From positions 62,001 through 126,000 of the forward strand of contig NZ_JACHNY010000007.1 of the NCBI RefSeq assembly GCF_014199625.1: a DNA stretch of 64,000 nucleotides. Direction: 5' to 3'. Below, piece by piece: positions 26,387 to 34,714 of the stretch (its first letter is position 1; every line of letters begins with the position of its first letter). The notes below the pieces were generated by a model. It ran no database searches, was not told where the DNA came from, and saw only the letters and a program-made list of their open reading frames with translations. The stretch comes from Sphingomonas abaci (lineage in GTDB: Bacteria > Pseudomonadota > Alphaproteobacteria > Sphingomonadales > Sphingomonadaceae). Position numbers and translations under genes: made by a program.

Positions 26387-27043
26387 TTGCGGTCAAAGTC
26401 GATCATTTTGACCGGCGCCATCGCCCTCGCTCTCGCCGGCTGCGGTCGCGTCGACCGGCCGACCCGCCAGGCCGCGCGCCCCGAACCCTATCGCCCCTCC
26501 GCGCGTGAGACCGCGCAGTGCGAGGCCGATCTGCGGCACGAGGGCGTGGACTATCGCCGCTTGCCGGACAAGGAACTGGGGCCGGGCTGCGGCCTGTACG
26601 GCGCGGTGCAGCTGACCGATATCGGCGTGCCCGTCACCGGCGTCACCGCGATGCGCTGCGGCAATGCCCGCGCCTTTGCCGGCTGGGTCCGCAACGCGGT
26701 CGCCCCCGCCGCCTGGCAGATCCTCGGATCGGAGCTGGTCCAGGTGGAGGGCATGGGCACCTATGCCTGCCGCAACATCGTCGGCACCAAGCGGATCGGC
26801 GACCGGCGCTCCGGCCATGCGCTGGCCAATGCGGTCGATGTCGGCGGCTTCGTCTTGAAGGACGGGCGGCGGATCACGCTGCTGAACGACTGGACCTCGA
26901 CCGACCCGCGCGTGCGGCAGTTCTGGACGACGATCCGCGCCTCCGCCTGTCGGCGGTTCGGCACCGTCCTGTCCCCGGATTACAATGCCGCGCATCGCAA
27001 TCATCTGCATCTGGAGGATGATAGTGCGCGCTTCTGTCGCTGA
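26387..27043 (+). CDS. Extensin-like domain lipoprotein
   Basis: The 218-residue product starts at TTG (GGGAG upstream) with a lipoprotein signal, IILTGAIALALAGC, so it is probably anchored in the membrane. The rest matches the bacterial extensin-like C-terminal domain: CGLYGAVQLTDIG, VEGMGTYACRN, RRSGHALANAVDVGGF and the closing HRNHLHLEDD with two His. The SGHALANAVDV and HLHL blocks resemble peptidoglycan-hydrolase metal sites (VanY/MepA-like), so cell-wall processing is plausible (inference). Several cysteines suggest periplasmic disulfides. It stands alone between serC (divergent) and a LOG-family gene 42 bp downstream. Confidence 0.85.
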   Translation: MRSKSIILTGAIALALAGCGRVDRPTRQAARPEPYRPSARETAQCEADLRHEGVDYRRLPDKELGPGCGLYGAVQLTDIGVPVTGVTAMRCGNARAFAGWVRNAVAPAAWQILGSELVQVEGMGTYACRNIVGTKRIGDRRSGHALANAVDVGGFVLKDGRRITLLNDWTSTDPRVRQFWTTIRASACRRFGTVLSPDYNAAHRNHLHLEDDSARFCR

Positions 27044-27085
27044 TCGGGCTTTGCGCAGGGCCGCGATTGTGGCTACCACCCCCGG

Positions 27086-27964
27086 ATGACCGATACCCGC
27101 GTACCCAGCCGCGTCTTTCCGCGCGCCAGCCAGGATGCCGAAAGCGCCAAGACCGTCGTCTCGACGCCGCAGACCGAAAACCCGGCCTATCGCCTCGCCT
27201 TCCAGGACATGGACTTCCTGCTGCGCGAGGACCTTCGGCCCGTCCGCTTCCAGCTCGAGCTGCTGAAGGCGCAGCTGACGCTGGACGAGGCGCGGATCGC
27301 CTCGACCTTCGTCTTCTACGGTTCCGCTCGCATTCCCGAGCCCGCCAAGGCCCATGCGCTGCTCGAGATGGCCAGCGACGACAAGAGCCGCCGCATCGCC
27401 GAGCGGCTGGTCGAGAAGAGCCGCTATTACGAAGTCGCGCGCGAGCTGGCGCAGATCACCAGCCGCCTGCCCCGCGACGAGGCCGGGCGGCGGCACTTCG
27501 TCGTCTGTTCGGGCGGCGGACCCTCGATCATGGAGGCGGCGAATCGCGGCGCGGCGGATGTCGGGGCCGAGTCGATCGGGTTGAACATCGTGCTGCCGCA
27601 TGAACAGGCGCCCAACCCCTATGTCACGCCGTCGCTGTCGCTCCAGTTCCATTACTTCGCGCTGCGCAAGATGCACTTCCTGCTCCACGCGCGCGCGCTG
27701 GCAGCCTTTCCCGGCGGCTTCGGCACGTTCGATGAGCTGTTCGAGCTGCTGACGCTGATCCAGACCGGCAAGATCGAGCCGATCCCGGTCCTGCTCGTCG
27801 GCCGCGCCTTCTGGGAGCGGGTGATCAATTTCGAGGCGCTCGTCGAGGAAGGCGTGGTGTCCGAACGCGACCTCGGCATCTTCACCTATGTCGAGACGGC
27901 CGAGGAGGCGTGGGACGTGGTGCGCCGCTTCTATGACGACCGCGCGGCGCGCGCCGAGGCCTAA
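27086..27964 (+). CDS. LOG family (TIGR00730-like) nucleotide phosphoribohydrolase
   Basis: Rossmann-fold protein of 292 residues related to LOG, which releases cytokinin bases or other nucleobases from nucleoside 5'-monophosphates. The family motifs are both present: CSGGGPSIMEAANRGA and PGGFGTFDELFE (substrate and catalytic loop). It has an N-terminal extension of about 100 residues before the core, typical of the longer bacterial subgroup. Whether it makes cytokinin or salvages purine monophosphates cannot be read. A strong hairpin follows its stop. Confidence 0.88.
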   Translation: MTDTRVPSRVFPRASQDAESAKTVVSTPQTENPAYRLAFQDMDFLLREDLRPVRFQLELLKAQLTLDEARIASTFVFYGSARIPEPAKAHALLEMASDDKSRRIAERLVEKSRYYEVARELAQITSRLPRDEAGRRHFVVCSGGGPSIMEAANRGAADVGAESIGLNIVLPHEQAPNPYVTPSLSLQFHYFALRKMHFLLHARALAAFPGGFGTFDELFELLTLIQTGKIEPIPVLLVGRAFWERVINFEALVEEGVVSERDLGIFTYVETAEEAWDVVRRFYDDRAARAEA

Positions 27965-27989
27965 AGAAGATCAGCGACAAATTCCCGGA

Positions 27990-28013
27990 CGCGGGGGTGG
28001 AAACACCCCCGCG
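27990..28013 (+). terminator. GAAA-tetraloop hairpin after the LOG gene
   Basis: CGCGGGGGTG pairs perfectly with CACCCCCGCG (10 bp) around a GAAA tetraloop, 26 bp after the stop. No T-run follows, so it may be a terminator or a 3' stabiliser. Confidence 0.6.
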
Positions 28014-28084
28014 GCATAGCCATTCATGACAAATAGTTCATGTTACCGGCCGAGACAGGCCGGGGCTGTGCAGGAGACGCTATC

Positions 28085-28546
28085 ATGATCCGCTTCCCCC
28101 TCCCCGCAATTCTGCTCGGCGGCCTGGCCGCCGGCACCGCCTTCGCCGCGCCGGCCCAGCCGAGCGTCGAGCACCGCACCCGGATCGCGCATAGCAGCGG
28201 CCCGGTGGAGGCGGCCTATCGCGGCCGCGTCGACATCGCCCATCGCCAGGTCGGCGCGGTGACGCCGGGTGGCCGCCCCTCGACGCTGCGCTGCCTGTGG
28301 AGCGCGAACGTCACCGTCGACCGCGCCGCGACCAGCGCCGCGGGCATGACGCTGTCCCGATCGGTCGATGGCGGCGCGGCCATTCAGGGCCACCGGGCCG
28401 GTTGGTGCGACACGCACCGCGCATCGATCGCGCAGGAAGTGGCCCGTCGCGCCGACCAGCTTCGCGGCTATGTCGAGGTGCTGGCGGCCGAGGATCATGA
28501 CGTGCTCCGCGCCGAACTCGACCAGGCGGCGACGCGCACCGGATGA
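28085..28546 (+). CDS. Small secreted protein of unknown function
   Basis: A 153-residue protein with a clear signal peptide (IRFPLPAILLGGLAAGTAFA, then APAQPS). I do not recognise the family. The mature part has two cysteines (LRCLW and GWCDTH) that may form a periplasmic disulfide, and basic and polar stretches. AGGAG precedes the ATG by 8 bases, so ATG 28085 is the likely start even though the open frame begins at 28040. Its stop overlaps the next gene (TorF-like porin) as ATGA, so the two are translationally coupled and may act together in the outer envelope. Confidence 0.8.
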   Translation: MIRFPLPAILLGGLAAGTAFAAPAQPSVEHRTRIAHSSGPVEAAYRGRVDIAHRQVGAVTPGGRPSTLRCLWSANVTVDRAATSAAGMTLSRSVDGGAAIQGHRAGWCDTHRASIAQEVARRADQLRGYVEVLAAEDHDVLRAELDQAATRTG

Positions 28547-29304
28547 TGCGCTGGACGATGATCGCCGGGGTGGCTCTGCTGGCGCTGCCCCGCATGGCGG
28601 CGGCGCAGGGCGCCATCACCGATCCGCCCCACGCCGGGCCCCGGCTCCAGGCGGGCGTGGCGGTCGCGACCGACGAGCGGCGGCGCGGCCTGAGCTGGAG
28701 CGGCGGTCGCGCGGTGATCGCCGGCGAGGCGGCGGCGACGATCGGCGCGGTGACCGGCGCCGCGCGCATCACCGCGCTTCGCGGCGGTGCACGGGCGGAC
28801 GGGGCGGATGCGGTCGCCGACCTGTCGCTCACCGGCGGGATCGACGCGGGCGGCTTCCGGATCGAGGCGGGCGGCGTCGCGCATCTGTTCGGCGGCGCGC
28901 GCACACGGATGGATTATGGCGAGCTGACCCTGGCGGCACGCTATGCCTTCGGCCCCGCGCAGTTCGAGGCGGGCATCGACTATGCCCCCGACCAGGCGGC
29001 GATCGGCGGCGACAACGCCTATGTCCATGCGGGCGCCACCGCCGGCATTCCCGGCACGCCCTGGACGGTGCTGGCCGGGGCCGGCCGGTCGTTCGGGGGC
29101 AGCGGCGACCCGCGCGCCGACCGCCTGCGGCCGGGCGGCGACTATGGCGACTGGCGGATCGGCGTGGAGCATGTCCGGGGGCCGCTGGTGCTGGGCCTGA
29201 CCTATACGGGCACCGACCTTTCCGACGATCGCCTGCCCAGCCGCTTCGCCGATCGTGCGAACAGCGGCGACCGCCTGACGGCCTCGGCGCGGCTGGGGTT
29301 CTGA
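28543..29304 (+). CDS. TorF-family putative porin
   Basis: A 253-residue outer-membrane beta-barrel candidate with a signal peptide (MIAGVALLALPRMAAAQG). The N-terminal block LQAGVAVATDERRRGLSWS resembles the 'TorF family putative porin' pattern (repeated strand with RG(I/L)SxS). Alternating strands with aromatic belts continue to SARLGF, the usual C-terminal Phe. The substrate is unknown. The start overlaps the previous gene by 4 bases (ATGA), and a second ATG at 28546 is possible. A long hairpin follows. Confidence 0.75.
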   Translation: MMRWTMIAGVALLALPRMAAAQGAITDPPHAGPRLQAGVAVATDERRRGLSWSGGRAVIAGEAAATIGAVTGAARITALRGGARADGADAVADLSLTGGIDAGGFRIEAGGVAHLFGGARTRMDYGELTLAARYAFGPAQFEAGIDYAPDQAAIGGDNAYVHAGATAGIPGTPWTVLAGAGRSFGGSGDPRADRLRPGGDYGDWRIGVEHVRGPLVLGLTYTGTDLSDDRLPSRFADRANSGDRLTASARLGF

Positions 29305-29335
29305 CGCCGGTTCTGACGGAACCTTCGCACAGGTG

Positions 29336-29371
29336 CCTGTCGTGCTCCTGCGGTCGCAGGCGCACGACAGG
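29336..29371. repeat. Long palindromic hairpin containing repeat copy 2
   Basis: CCTGTCGTGC pairs with GCACGACAGG (10 bp), enclosing CCTGC-GGTC-GCAGG with one T/C mismatch, a 36-base hairpin. The inner 26 bases (29341-29366) match the hairpin at 11587-11612 at 22 of 26 positions. It lies between the convergent TorF-like porin and cytochrome c genes and may terminate both. Confidence 0.7.
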
Positions 29372-29461
29372 ACGTCCTCCCCGTCACCCGATGATGGGAC
29401 CACGCTGACGCGACAGGCGGGACCCCTTCGCGGCATCGCGGTGCCGCGTGACCCGCGACGC

Positions 29462-30166
29462 TTATTGCGACCGCGCGCCCTTGCGCGCCGCTTCCGGATC
29501 GACCGACGGCGCGCCAGAGGCGGGCGTGCCGGTATTGGCGATGTCGCCCGTCTCGCCGCGCCGGTCGGTCTCGACCTTCTCGGCTGCCGCCGCCGTGTTG
29601 CCGCCGGTATCGGCCGCCGCCTTCTCCGCGCCGGGCGCGGGCGCGGCGGGAAGCGGCAGGTTCGACCCTTGCGCGTTCAGATAGGCGATGACGTTGGCGC
29701 GGTCCTGCGGGTTGGACAGGCCGGCGAACGTCATCTTGGTTCCGGGCGCGAACTTGCGCGGGCTGGTCAGCCACGCGTTCATGTTCTCGAAGTTCCAGGT
29801 GCCGCCGACCGACTTGAGCGCGTCGGAGAAGGCGAAGCCGCCCTTGCCTTGCGCGATCGCCTCGCCCAGCGTCGCATAGAGGTTCGGGCCGACGCCGTTC
29901 GCGCCACCCTGGTTGATCGTGTGGCAGGCGGCGCATTTCTTGAAGACCTCGGCACCCTTGGCCACGTCCGCGGTGGGCAGGAGCGAGGCGATCGGCACCT
30001 CGGCCGCGCCGCCGCCGGCCCCGGCCTCTTCGACGCCCTCGATGGGATAGCCCATCTTGTCCGGGCGATGCCCCTCGAAGATCATGCCGCTGGCGATCGC
30101 GGTGCCGAGCGCGACGGCCGCCGCGCCGAGCGCCCAACCAGCGATCGTGTTGGTCTTCAGGTCCAT
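29462..30166 (-). CDS. Membrane-anchored cytochrome c
   Basis: A 234-residue c-type cytochrome held in the inner membrane by an N-terminal helix (WALGAAAVALGTAIASGMIF). The heme site is CAACH (78-82) with the Met ligand in GTKMTFAGL, the layout of mitochondrial-type class I cytochromes (cytochrome cy/c552). A Gly/Ala/Pro-rich linker (45-60) and a long disordered acidic C-terminus (from about 185, ETDRRGETGDI) flank the domain. It probably carries electrons from the bc1 complex to a cytochrome c oxidase. GGGGCGG precedes the ATG. It is divergent from pheA. Confidence 0.92.
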   Translation of the reverse strand: MDLKTNTIAGWALGAAAVALGTAIASGMIFEGHRPDKMGYPIEGVEEAGAGGGAAEVPIASLLPTADVAKGAEVFKKCAACHTINQGGANGVGPNLYATLGEAIAQGKGGFAFSDALKSVGGTWNFENMNAWLTSPRKFAPGTKMTFAGLSNPQDRANVIAYLNAQGSNLPLPAAPAPGAEKAAADTGGNTAAAAEKVETDRRGETGDIANTGTPASGAPSVDPEAARKGARSQ

Positions 30167-30266
30167 ATCCGCCCCAGTTTTTATTTGCGGCGACTGTAGG
30201 AAAGCATCGCCGACACCGCAAGCGGCGCTTGATCCCCGCCGCGGCGGCGGTCAAACGCGGGCGATC

Positions 30267-31157
30267 ATGCAGAATTTCGCCGCCCCCGCCCAGGCGCTCG
30301 TCGCCGCCATGTACGACGCCGCGGCCGCCGCGCCCGAACGCGCCGTCGCCTTTCAGGGCGCGCCCGGCGCCAACAGCCATGCCGCCGCGCGCGCCGCCTT
30401 CCCGGATGGGCTGCCTCTGCCCTGTTTCGACTTCGCCGACGCGCTGGACGCGGTGAAGGAGGGCCGCGCCGACTGCGCCGTGATCCCGATCGAGAATTCG
30501 CTGCACGGGCGCGTCGCCGACATGCACTTCCTCTTGCCCGAATCGGGGCTGGTCATCACCGGCGAGCATTTCCTGCCGATCCGCCACACGCTGCTGGGCC
30601 TGGGGCCGATGGCGGGCGTGCGCCAGGCGATGAGCCATCCACAGGCCCTGGGCCAGTGCCGCCACTGGCTGCGCGCGCACGGCATCGAACCGGTCGCCTA
30701 TCCCGACACGGCCGGCGCGGCGGCCATGGTCAGGGAACTGGGCGATCCGGCGGTCGCCGCGCTCGCCCCGCCGGGCGCGGCCGAACTCTATGGGCTGGCG
30801 GTGCTGGCCGGCGACATCGCCGATGCCGATCACAACACCACCCGCTTCGTGACCCTGGCGCGCGGCGGGCGGCCGCCGGTCGGCGACGGCCCGTGGATGA
30901 CGACGCTGATCTTCGAAGTGAAGAACGTGCCGGCCGCGCTCTACAAGGCGATGGGCGGTTTCGCGACCAACGGCGTCAATATGACCAAGCTGGAAAGCTA
31001 CCAGCGCGGCGGCAATTTCGTCGCCACCGAATTCTATGCCGATATCGAGGGCAAGCCGGGTGATGCCGGCGTCGACCGCGCCATCGAGGAACTGGGCTTC
31101 CATTCCAAATGGGTGCGGCTGCTCGGCACCTATCGCCAGGCGCGCGCGCGCGGCTGA
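30267..31157 (+). CDS. pheA: Prephenate dehydratase
   Basis: Converts prephenate to phenylpyruvate in phenylalanine synthesis. The 296-residue monofunctional protein has the catalytic domain (VAFQGAPGANSHAAARA, PIENSLHGRV, DHNTTRFVTLAR, the last carrying the essential Thr-Arg-Phe) and a C-terminal ACT domain (NVPAALYKAMGGFATNGVNM, then KLESYQ), through which phenylalanine feedback is expected. There is no chorismate mutase domain. The start at 30267 has no clear Shine-Dalgarno, but the residues upstream are not family-like. Confidence 0.95.
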   Translation: MQNFAAPAQALVAAMYDAAAAAPERAVAFQGAPGANSHAAARAAFPDGLPLPCFDFADALDAVKEGRADCAVIPIENSLHGRVADMHFLLPESGLVITGEHFLPIRHTLLGLGPMAGVRQAMSHPQALGQCRHWLRAHGIEPVAYPDTAGAAAMVRELGDPAVAALAPPGAAELYGLAVLAGDIADADHNTTRFVTLARGGRPPVGDGPWMTTLIFEVKNVPAALYKAMGGFATNGVNMTKLESYQRGGNFVATEFYADIEGKPGDAGVDRAIEELGFHSKWVRLLGTYRQARARG

Positions 31158-31211
31158 TCGACCGGGACCCGCTCGACGGCAACGGGCCTCGGCCCGTCCT
31201 CGAACAGGCTC

Positions 31212-32432
31212 TCAGAACAGCGTCCAGTCGACCGCCGCGCGCAGCACCACCACGAGCGCGTCCGGCCGGTCGCGCACCCCGCCCGGCCGGCGGACATATT
31301 GTACGTCAGGCTGGAGCCGCAGGAACGGCGCGACCCGGTCGGCATAGGTCAGCTCGATCGTCGACTCCGCCGTGGCGAGCCTTGAGGCGTCCGGTGGATT
31401 GCCCCGCCGATAGTGGCTGCTGAGTGCGCCACTGGACGCGCCGAGCGACACGAGGCTGTCCGGTCGACCGGCCACCACGCCCTGCCCGGTCACGCCCAAT
31501 TGCCAGCCACCGGCAAAAGGCGTGGTCCGCCCGTCCGACAGGCCCATGCGCGCAAACGCCCGCCAGTGGCGCGGCGCCCCCGCCTTCCCCGCCACGTCGC
31601 GTTCCAGCAGCATGTAGACGCCGTGCGACGTCGCGCGGCCATCACCGATGGTGACACCGGGCGGGGTGATCCGGGGCTGCGGCCGCGTATAGCTCCAGCC
31701 GCCGATCGCCACCGCGCTGCGCCCCTGCCAGCCCGCTTCCGCGACCAGCAGCGCGGTGCGCGGACCATCGTCGGCGACGCCCCGCGGCGCGCGCACCACC
31801 GCCGCCTGCGCATAGGCCTGGCCACCACCGGCCCGCACCGGACCGGTGGCGCGCAGCCGGACCGCCAGCTCGGTCTGCGGGAAGATCGACGGGCCGTTGG
31901 GCCCGGTCGACGCCAGTTCCGAGCCGATGCCGAAAGCCGGGGCGATCAGCGCGCCGGCCGCGTCATTATGGTAGAATTCGCTGTTCAGGTCATAGCGGCC
32001 GATCAGCAGCGACAGCCGGTCGCCGGCGAAGCGCTGCTGCACCCACGCCTGGAACAACCGGGTCTGGCTGCCCGACACTTCCGAATTGTCGACGCCCTGC
32101 AAGGTGTTGGCGAGATCGTTGGCCCGCCCGCCCTTGGCATTGAGGATGTCGACCAGGGCGGTCATCCCGCGCCATCCCGCCACCCGCTCCAGGTCCGCCG
32201 CGACGACCAGATCGACGATGTCCATGTAGCGGACGCCGCGCCGCTGCCGCTCGCGTCCCGCCGCCACCGCGACCACGTCGCCCTTATAGGCGATGCTTGC
32301 TGTGACGGGCGGCGGCGCGGGCGGCGCCGCGTCGGCGACGGCCGGGTCCGGTCCGGGCATCGCCTGCGCCGGACAGGACAGACCGGCGATGATGCCGCAG
32401 GCGGCCCGGCGTATCAGGCGGGTGAAGCGCAT
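31212..32432 (-). CDS. OprB-type carbohydrate-selective porin
   Basis: A 406-residue outer-membrane porin candidate. The signal peptide (MRFTRLIRRAACGIIAGLSC...AQA) begins at 32432, so the upstream Met at 32465 is not needed. OprB-family patterns are visible: QTRLFQAWVQQRFAGDRLSL, IGRYDLNSEFYHND, FARMGLSDGRT and FAGGWQLGVTGQGV, ending on an aromatic residue (DWTLF). OprB porins admit glucose and related sugars, which fits an organism storing glycogen. A small lipoprotein-like ORF ends 14 bp upstream. It converges on pheA. Confidence 0.85.
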   Translation of the reverse strand: MRFTRLIRRAACGIIAGLSCPAQAMPGPDPAVADAAPPAPPPVTASIAYKGDVVAVAAGRERQRRGVRYMDIVDLVVAADLERVAGWRGMTALVDILNAKGGRANDLANTLQGVDNSEVSGSQTRLFQAWVQQRFAGDRLSLLIGRYDLNSEFYHNDAAGALIAPAFGIGSELASTGPNGPSIFPQTELAVRLRATGPVRAGGGQAYAQAAVVRAPRGVADDGPRTALLVAEAGWQGRSAVAIGGWSYTRPQPRITPPGVTIGDGRATSHGVYMLLERDVAGKAGAPRHWRAFARMGLSDGRTTPFAGGWQLGVTGQGVVAGRPDSLVSLGASSGALSSHYRRGNPPDASRLATAESTIELTYADRVAPFLRLQPDVQYVRRPGGVRDRPDALVVVLRAAVDWTLF

Positions 32433-32446
32433 CGCTCGCGCCTGCC

Positions 32447-32782
32447 TCAGGCCGCGCGGAGCCACGGAGCGGGAGTCGATCCTCGCGCCGCGGGCATCCC
32501 GTGCAGGTCGCGCGCCTGATCGGCTTCGGGCCTATGGACGGCCCGATCGCGCATGGCGTCGGCGAAGAGCGGCCGGTCGCGATCGGTGACCCTGGCGACC
32601 GCCGAGGTGGTGGCGTCGTCGAGTTGCCGCATCCGTTCGGGATGGCAGGCCGGACCGTCGACCATGGCCCCCGCCGCGCCGTTCAGCCTCGCCAGGCGCG
32701 ATAGCCCGCAGCCGACGATCACCGGCACCGACCGCAAGACCGCGGAGGCCGCCACCCGTTTCATCGTGAAGCTTGCCCGCAT
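32447..32782 (-). CDS. Possible small lipoprotein-like ORF upstream of the porin
   Basis: An open frame of 111 residues whose start region (MKRVAASAVLRSVPVIVGCG) looks like a signal sequence with a Cys, followed by a short unrecognised mature part rich in Arg and Asp (RQLDDATTSAVARVTDRDRP). It lies 14 bp before the porin start on the same strand, an operon-like spacing. No family is recognised, the lipobox (IVGC) is only partly canonical, and the C-terminus looks random, so it may not be a real gene. Confidence 0.35.
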   Translation of the reverse strand: MRASFTMKRVAASAVLRSVPVIVGCGLSRLARLNGAAGAMVDGPACHPERMRQLDDATTSAVARVTDRDRPLFADAMRDRAVHRPEADQARDLHGMPAARGSTPAPWLRAA

Positions 32783-33303
32783 GATTCTCGTCGCTCCGTC
32801 GCACTGAAGAGGATTCCGTCGAACGAAACGGCACGGACGCGACCGGTCATCGCCGCAGCCGCCCCGCCCAACCCATGCCGCACGCCCTATCGTCCAGAAA
32901 ATGCCGCCGATCCGCCGTCACCACCATCGTCAGCCATGATGACGGCCGGATGATGCACACTGCATTCACATTCTTATACGCGTCGCCATCAGATCATGAT
33001 CCTACCGACTCTTCCGGCGCGACGGGCGCCCCGCCGCGATTTCGTGTAGGTGCTTCTACGACGCTCGAGTTAATGGATGTTTTCGGCCATGGATACTTGC
33101 GCATAACCATTTTTATCCATTGCCATATGGCTGATACTGGCCGCCTTGCCTTGCGACCGGGCAGGAATGACCTGGTCGAGCGGCATATATTTCCCGCCGT
33201 AGGGCGGTCGCTGCCGCTCCCCGCCCCGGCAAGCGTCCGCGCTCGGCGGAAAAGCCCTGGGACGACGCCACCTTGCCGGGCGTCGCGCGTTGCGGCAGGG
33301 TTC
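32783..33303. other. 520-bp gene-free leader upstream of the Nramp gene
   Basis: No convincing gene is seen. From about 32920 to 33200 the base composition is clearly more AT-rich than the surroundings. It contains ATGGAT at 33073-33078, a 7-bp inverted repeat ATGGATA/TATCCAT (33089-33095 and 33114-33120) and the palindrome GCCATATGGC (33122-33131). These could be an operator or an RNA structure controlling the metal transporter. I looked for a classical Mn riboswitch (yybP-ykoY) and did not recognise its conserved loops. Confidence 0.55.
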
Positions 33304-34632
33304 ATGCCCATGTCCCCTTCCACCGCGCCGATGCCGCGCGCCACGCATGCCCGCTCGCTGGGCGACAGCCACCGGACCATCCGCGTACCGCAAGGCGCTG
33401 GATTCTGGCGGCGTTTCCTAGCCTTCGCCGGCCCCGGCTATCTGGTCGCGGTCGGCTATATGGACCCCGGCAACTGGGCGACGGACATCGCGGGCGGGTC
33501 CGCCTTCGGCTATGCGCTGCTGTCGGTCGTGCTGCTGTCGAACCTGATGGCGATCGTGCTGCAGGCACTCTCGGCGCGACTCGGCATCGGCGCGGGCCTC
33601 GACCTGGCGCAGGCCTGTCGCGCCCATTATGCCCGGCCGGTCACCATCGCGCTGTGGCTGCTCTGCGAGGTGGCGATCATCGCCTGCGACCTGGCGGAAG
33701 TGCTGGGCACCGCCATCGCGCTGAAACTGCTGTTCGGCCTGCCCCTGGTGTGGGGCGTCTTGGTGACGGCGGCGGACGTGTTCCTGATCCTGGCGCTGCA
33801 ACGCTTCGGCTTTCGCAAGCTGGAAGCGTTCATCATCGCGCTGCTCGGCATCATCGCCGGCTGCTTCGTCTACGAACTGATGCTGGCCCGGCCCGACATG
33901 GGCGGCATCCTGACCGGGCTGGTCCCGACCAGCGACATCGTCACCAACCCGGCGATGTTGTATCTGGCGATCGGCATCCTGGGCGCGACGGTGATGCCGC
34001 ACAATCTCTACCTCCATTCCTCGATCGTGCAGACCCGCGCGCATGGCGAGGATGCGGCCGGGCGGCGCGAGGCGGCGACCATGGCGACAATCGACGGCAC
34101 GGTCGCGCTGGGCCTGGCCTTCTTCATCAACGCCGCGATCCTGATCCTGGCGGCCGCCACCTTCCACGGCGCGGGCCGCACCGACGTGGCGGAGATCGAC
34201 GAGGCCTATCGCCTGCTCGCCCCCTCGCTCGGCGTCGGCGCCGCCAGCGTGGTGTTCGCGGTGGCGCTGCTCGCCTCGGGCCAGAACAGCACGATCACCG
34301 GCACGCTGGCCGGCCAGATCGTGATGGAGGGGTTCCTCGACCTGCGTCTGCCCGCCTGGCTGCGCCGGCTGGTGACGCGCGCGCTGGCGATCGTGCCGGC
34401 GGTAATCGTGGTCGCGACGGCCGGCGATGCGGGCGCGACCAAATTGCTGGTGCTCAGCCAGGTGATCCTCAGCTTGCAACTACCCTTCGCGGTGGTGCCG
34501 CTGGTGCGCTTCACCGGCAGCCGGACGATCATGGGCGAACTGGCCAGCCCCGCCTGGCTGCGGGTGCTGGCCTGGGGCATCGCGGGGATCATCATCGCGC
34601 TCAACGTGACGTTGCTTTACGGAATGTTGTGA
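33304..34632 (+). CDS. mntH: Nramp-family divalent metal transporter
   Basis: Proton-coupled Mn/Fe importer of the inner membrane, 442 residues with 11 helices. The first helix has the metal-binding [11 protein letters not shown] block (DPGN) and helix 6 has [14 protein letters not shown] (MPH motif); both are intact. The consensus transport signature loop contains [18 protein letters not shown]. The start is uncertain between 33304 and 33310 (MPMSP or MSPST). The AT-rich leader before it may carry a metal-responsive control site. It is followed 82 bp later by glgP, which has its own start region and is probably a separate unit. Confidence 0.93.
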   Translation: MPMSPSTAPMPRATHARSLGDSHRTIRVPQGAGFWRRFLAFAGPGYLVAVGYMDPGNWATDIAGGSAFGYALLSVVLLSNLMAIVLQALSARLGIGAGLDLAQACRAHYARPVTIALWLLCEVAIIACDLAEVLGTAIALKLLFGLPLVWGVLVTAADVFLILALQRFGFRKLEAFIIALLGIIAGCFVYELMLARPDMGGILTGLVPTSDIVTNPAMLYLAIGILGATVMPHNLYLHSSIVQTRAHGEDAAGRREAATMATIDGTVALGLAFFINAAILILAAATFHGAGRTDVAEIDEAYRLLAPSLGVGAASVVFAVALLASGQNSTITGTLAGQIVMEGFLDLRLPAWLRRLVTRALAIVPAVIVVATAGDAGATKLLVLSQVILSLQLPFAVVPLVRFTGSRTIMGELASPAWLRVLAWGIAGIIIALNVTLLYGML

Positions 34633-34714
34633 TCCGGCCGCATACGTAACAAGGGATGCGTATTGTCCCGATCCGGGATAGATACGGACACGAAACCACG
34701 ATTGGGGTATCGCA

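Noticed and set aside
28085..29304. Toxin-antitoxin pair suggested by two small overlapping genes
   Set aside because: Both proteins have signal peptides and the second is a beta-barrel, which does not fit a cytosolic toxin-antitoxin pair.
32783..33303. Manganese riboswitch (yybP-ykoY) upstream of the Nramp gene
   Set aside because: The conserved loop sequences were not recognised; only generic inverted repeats are visible.
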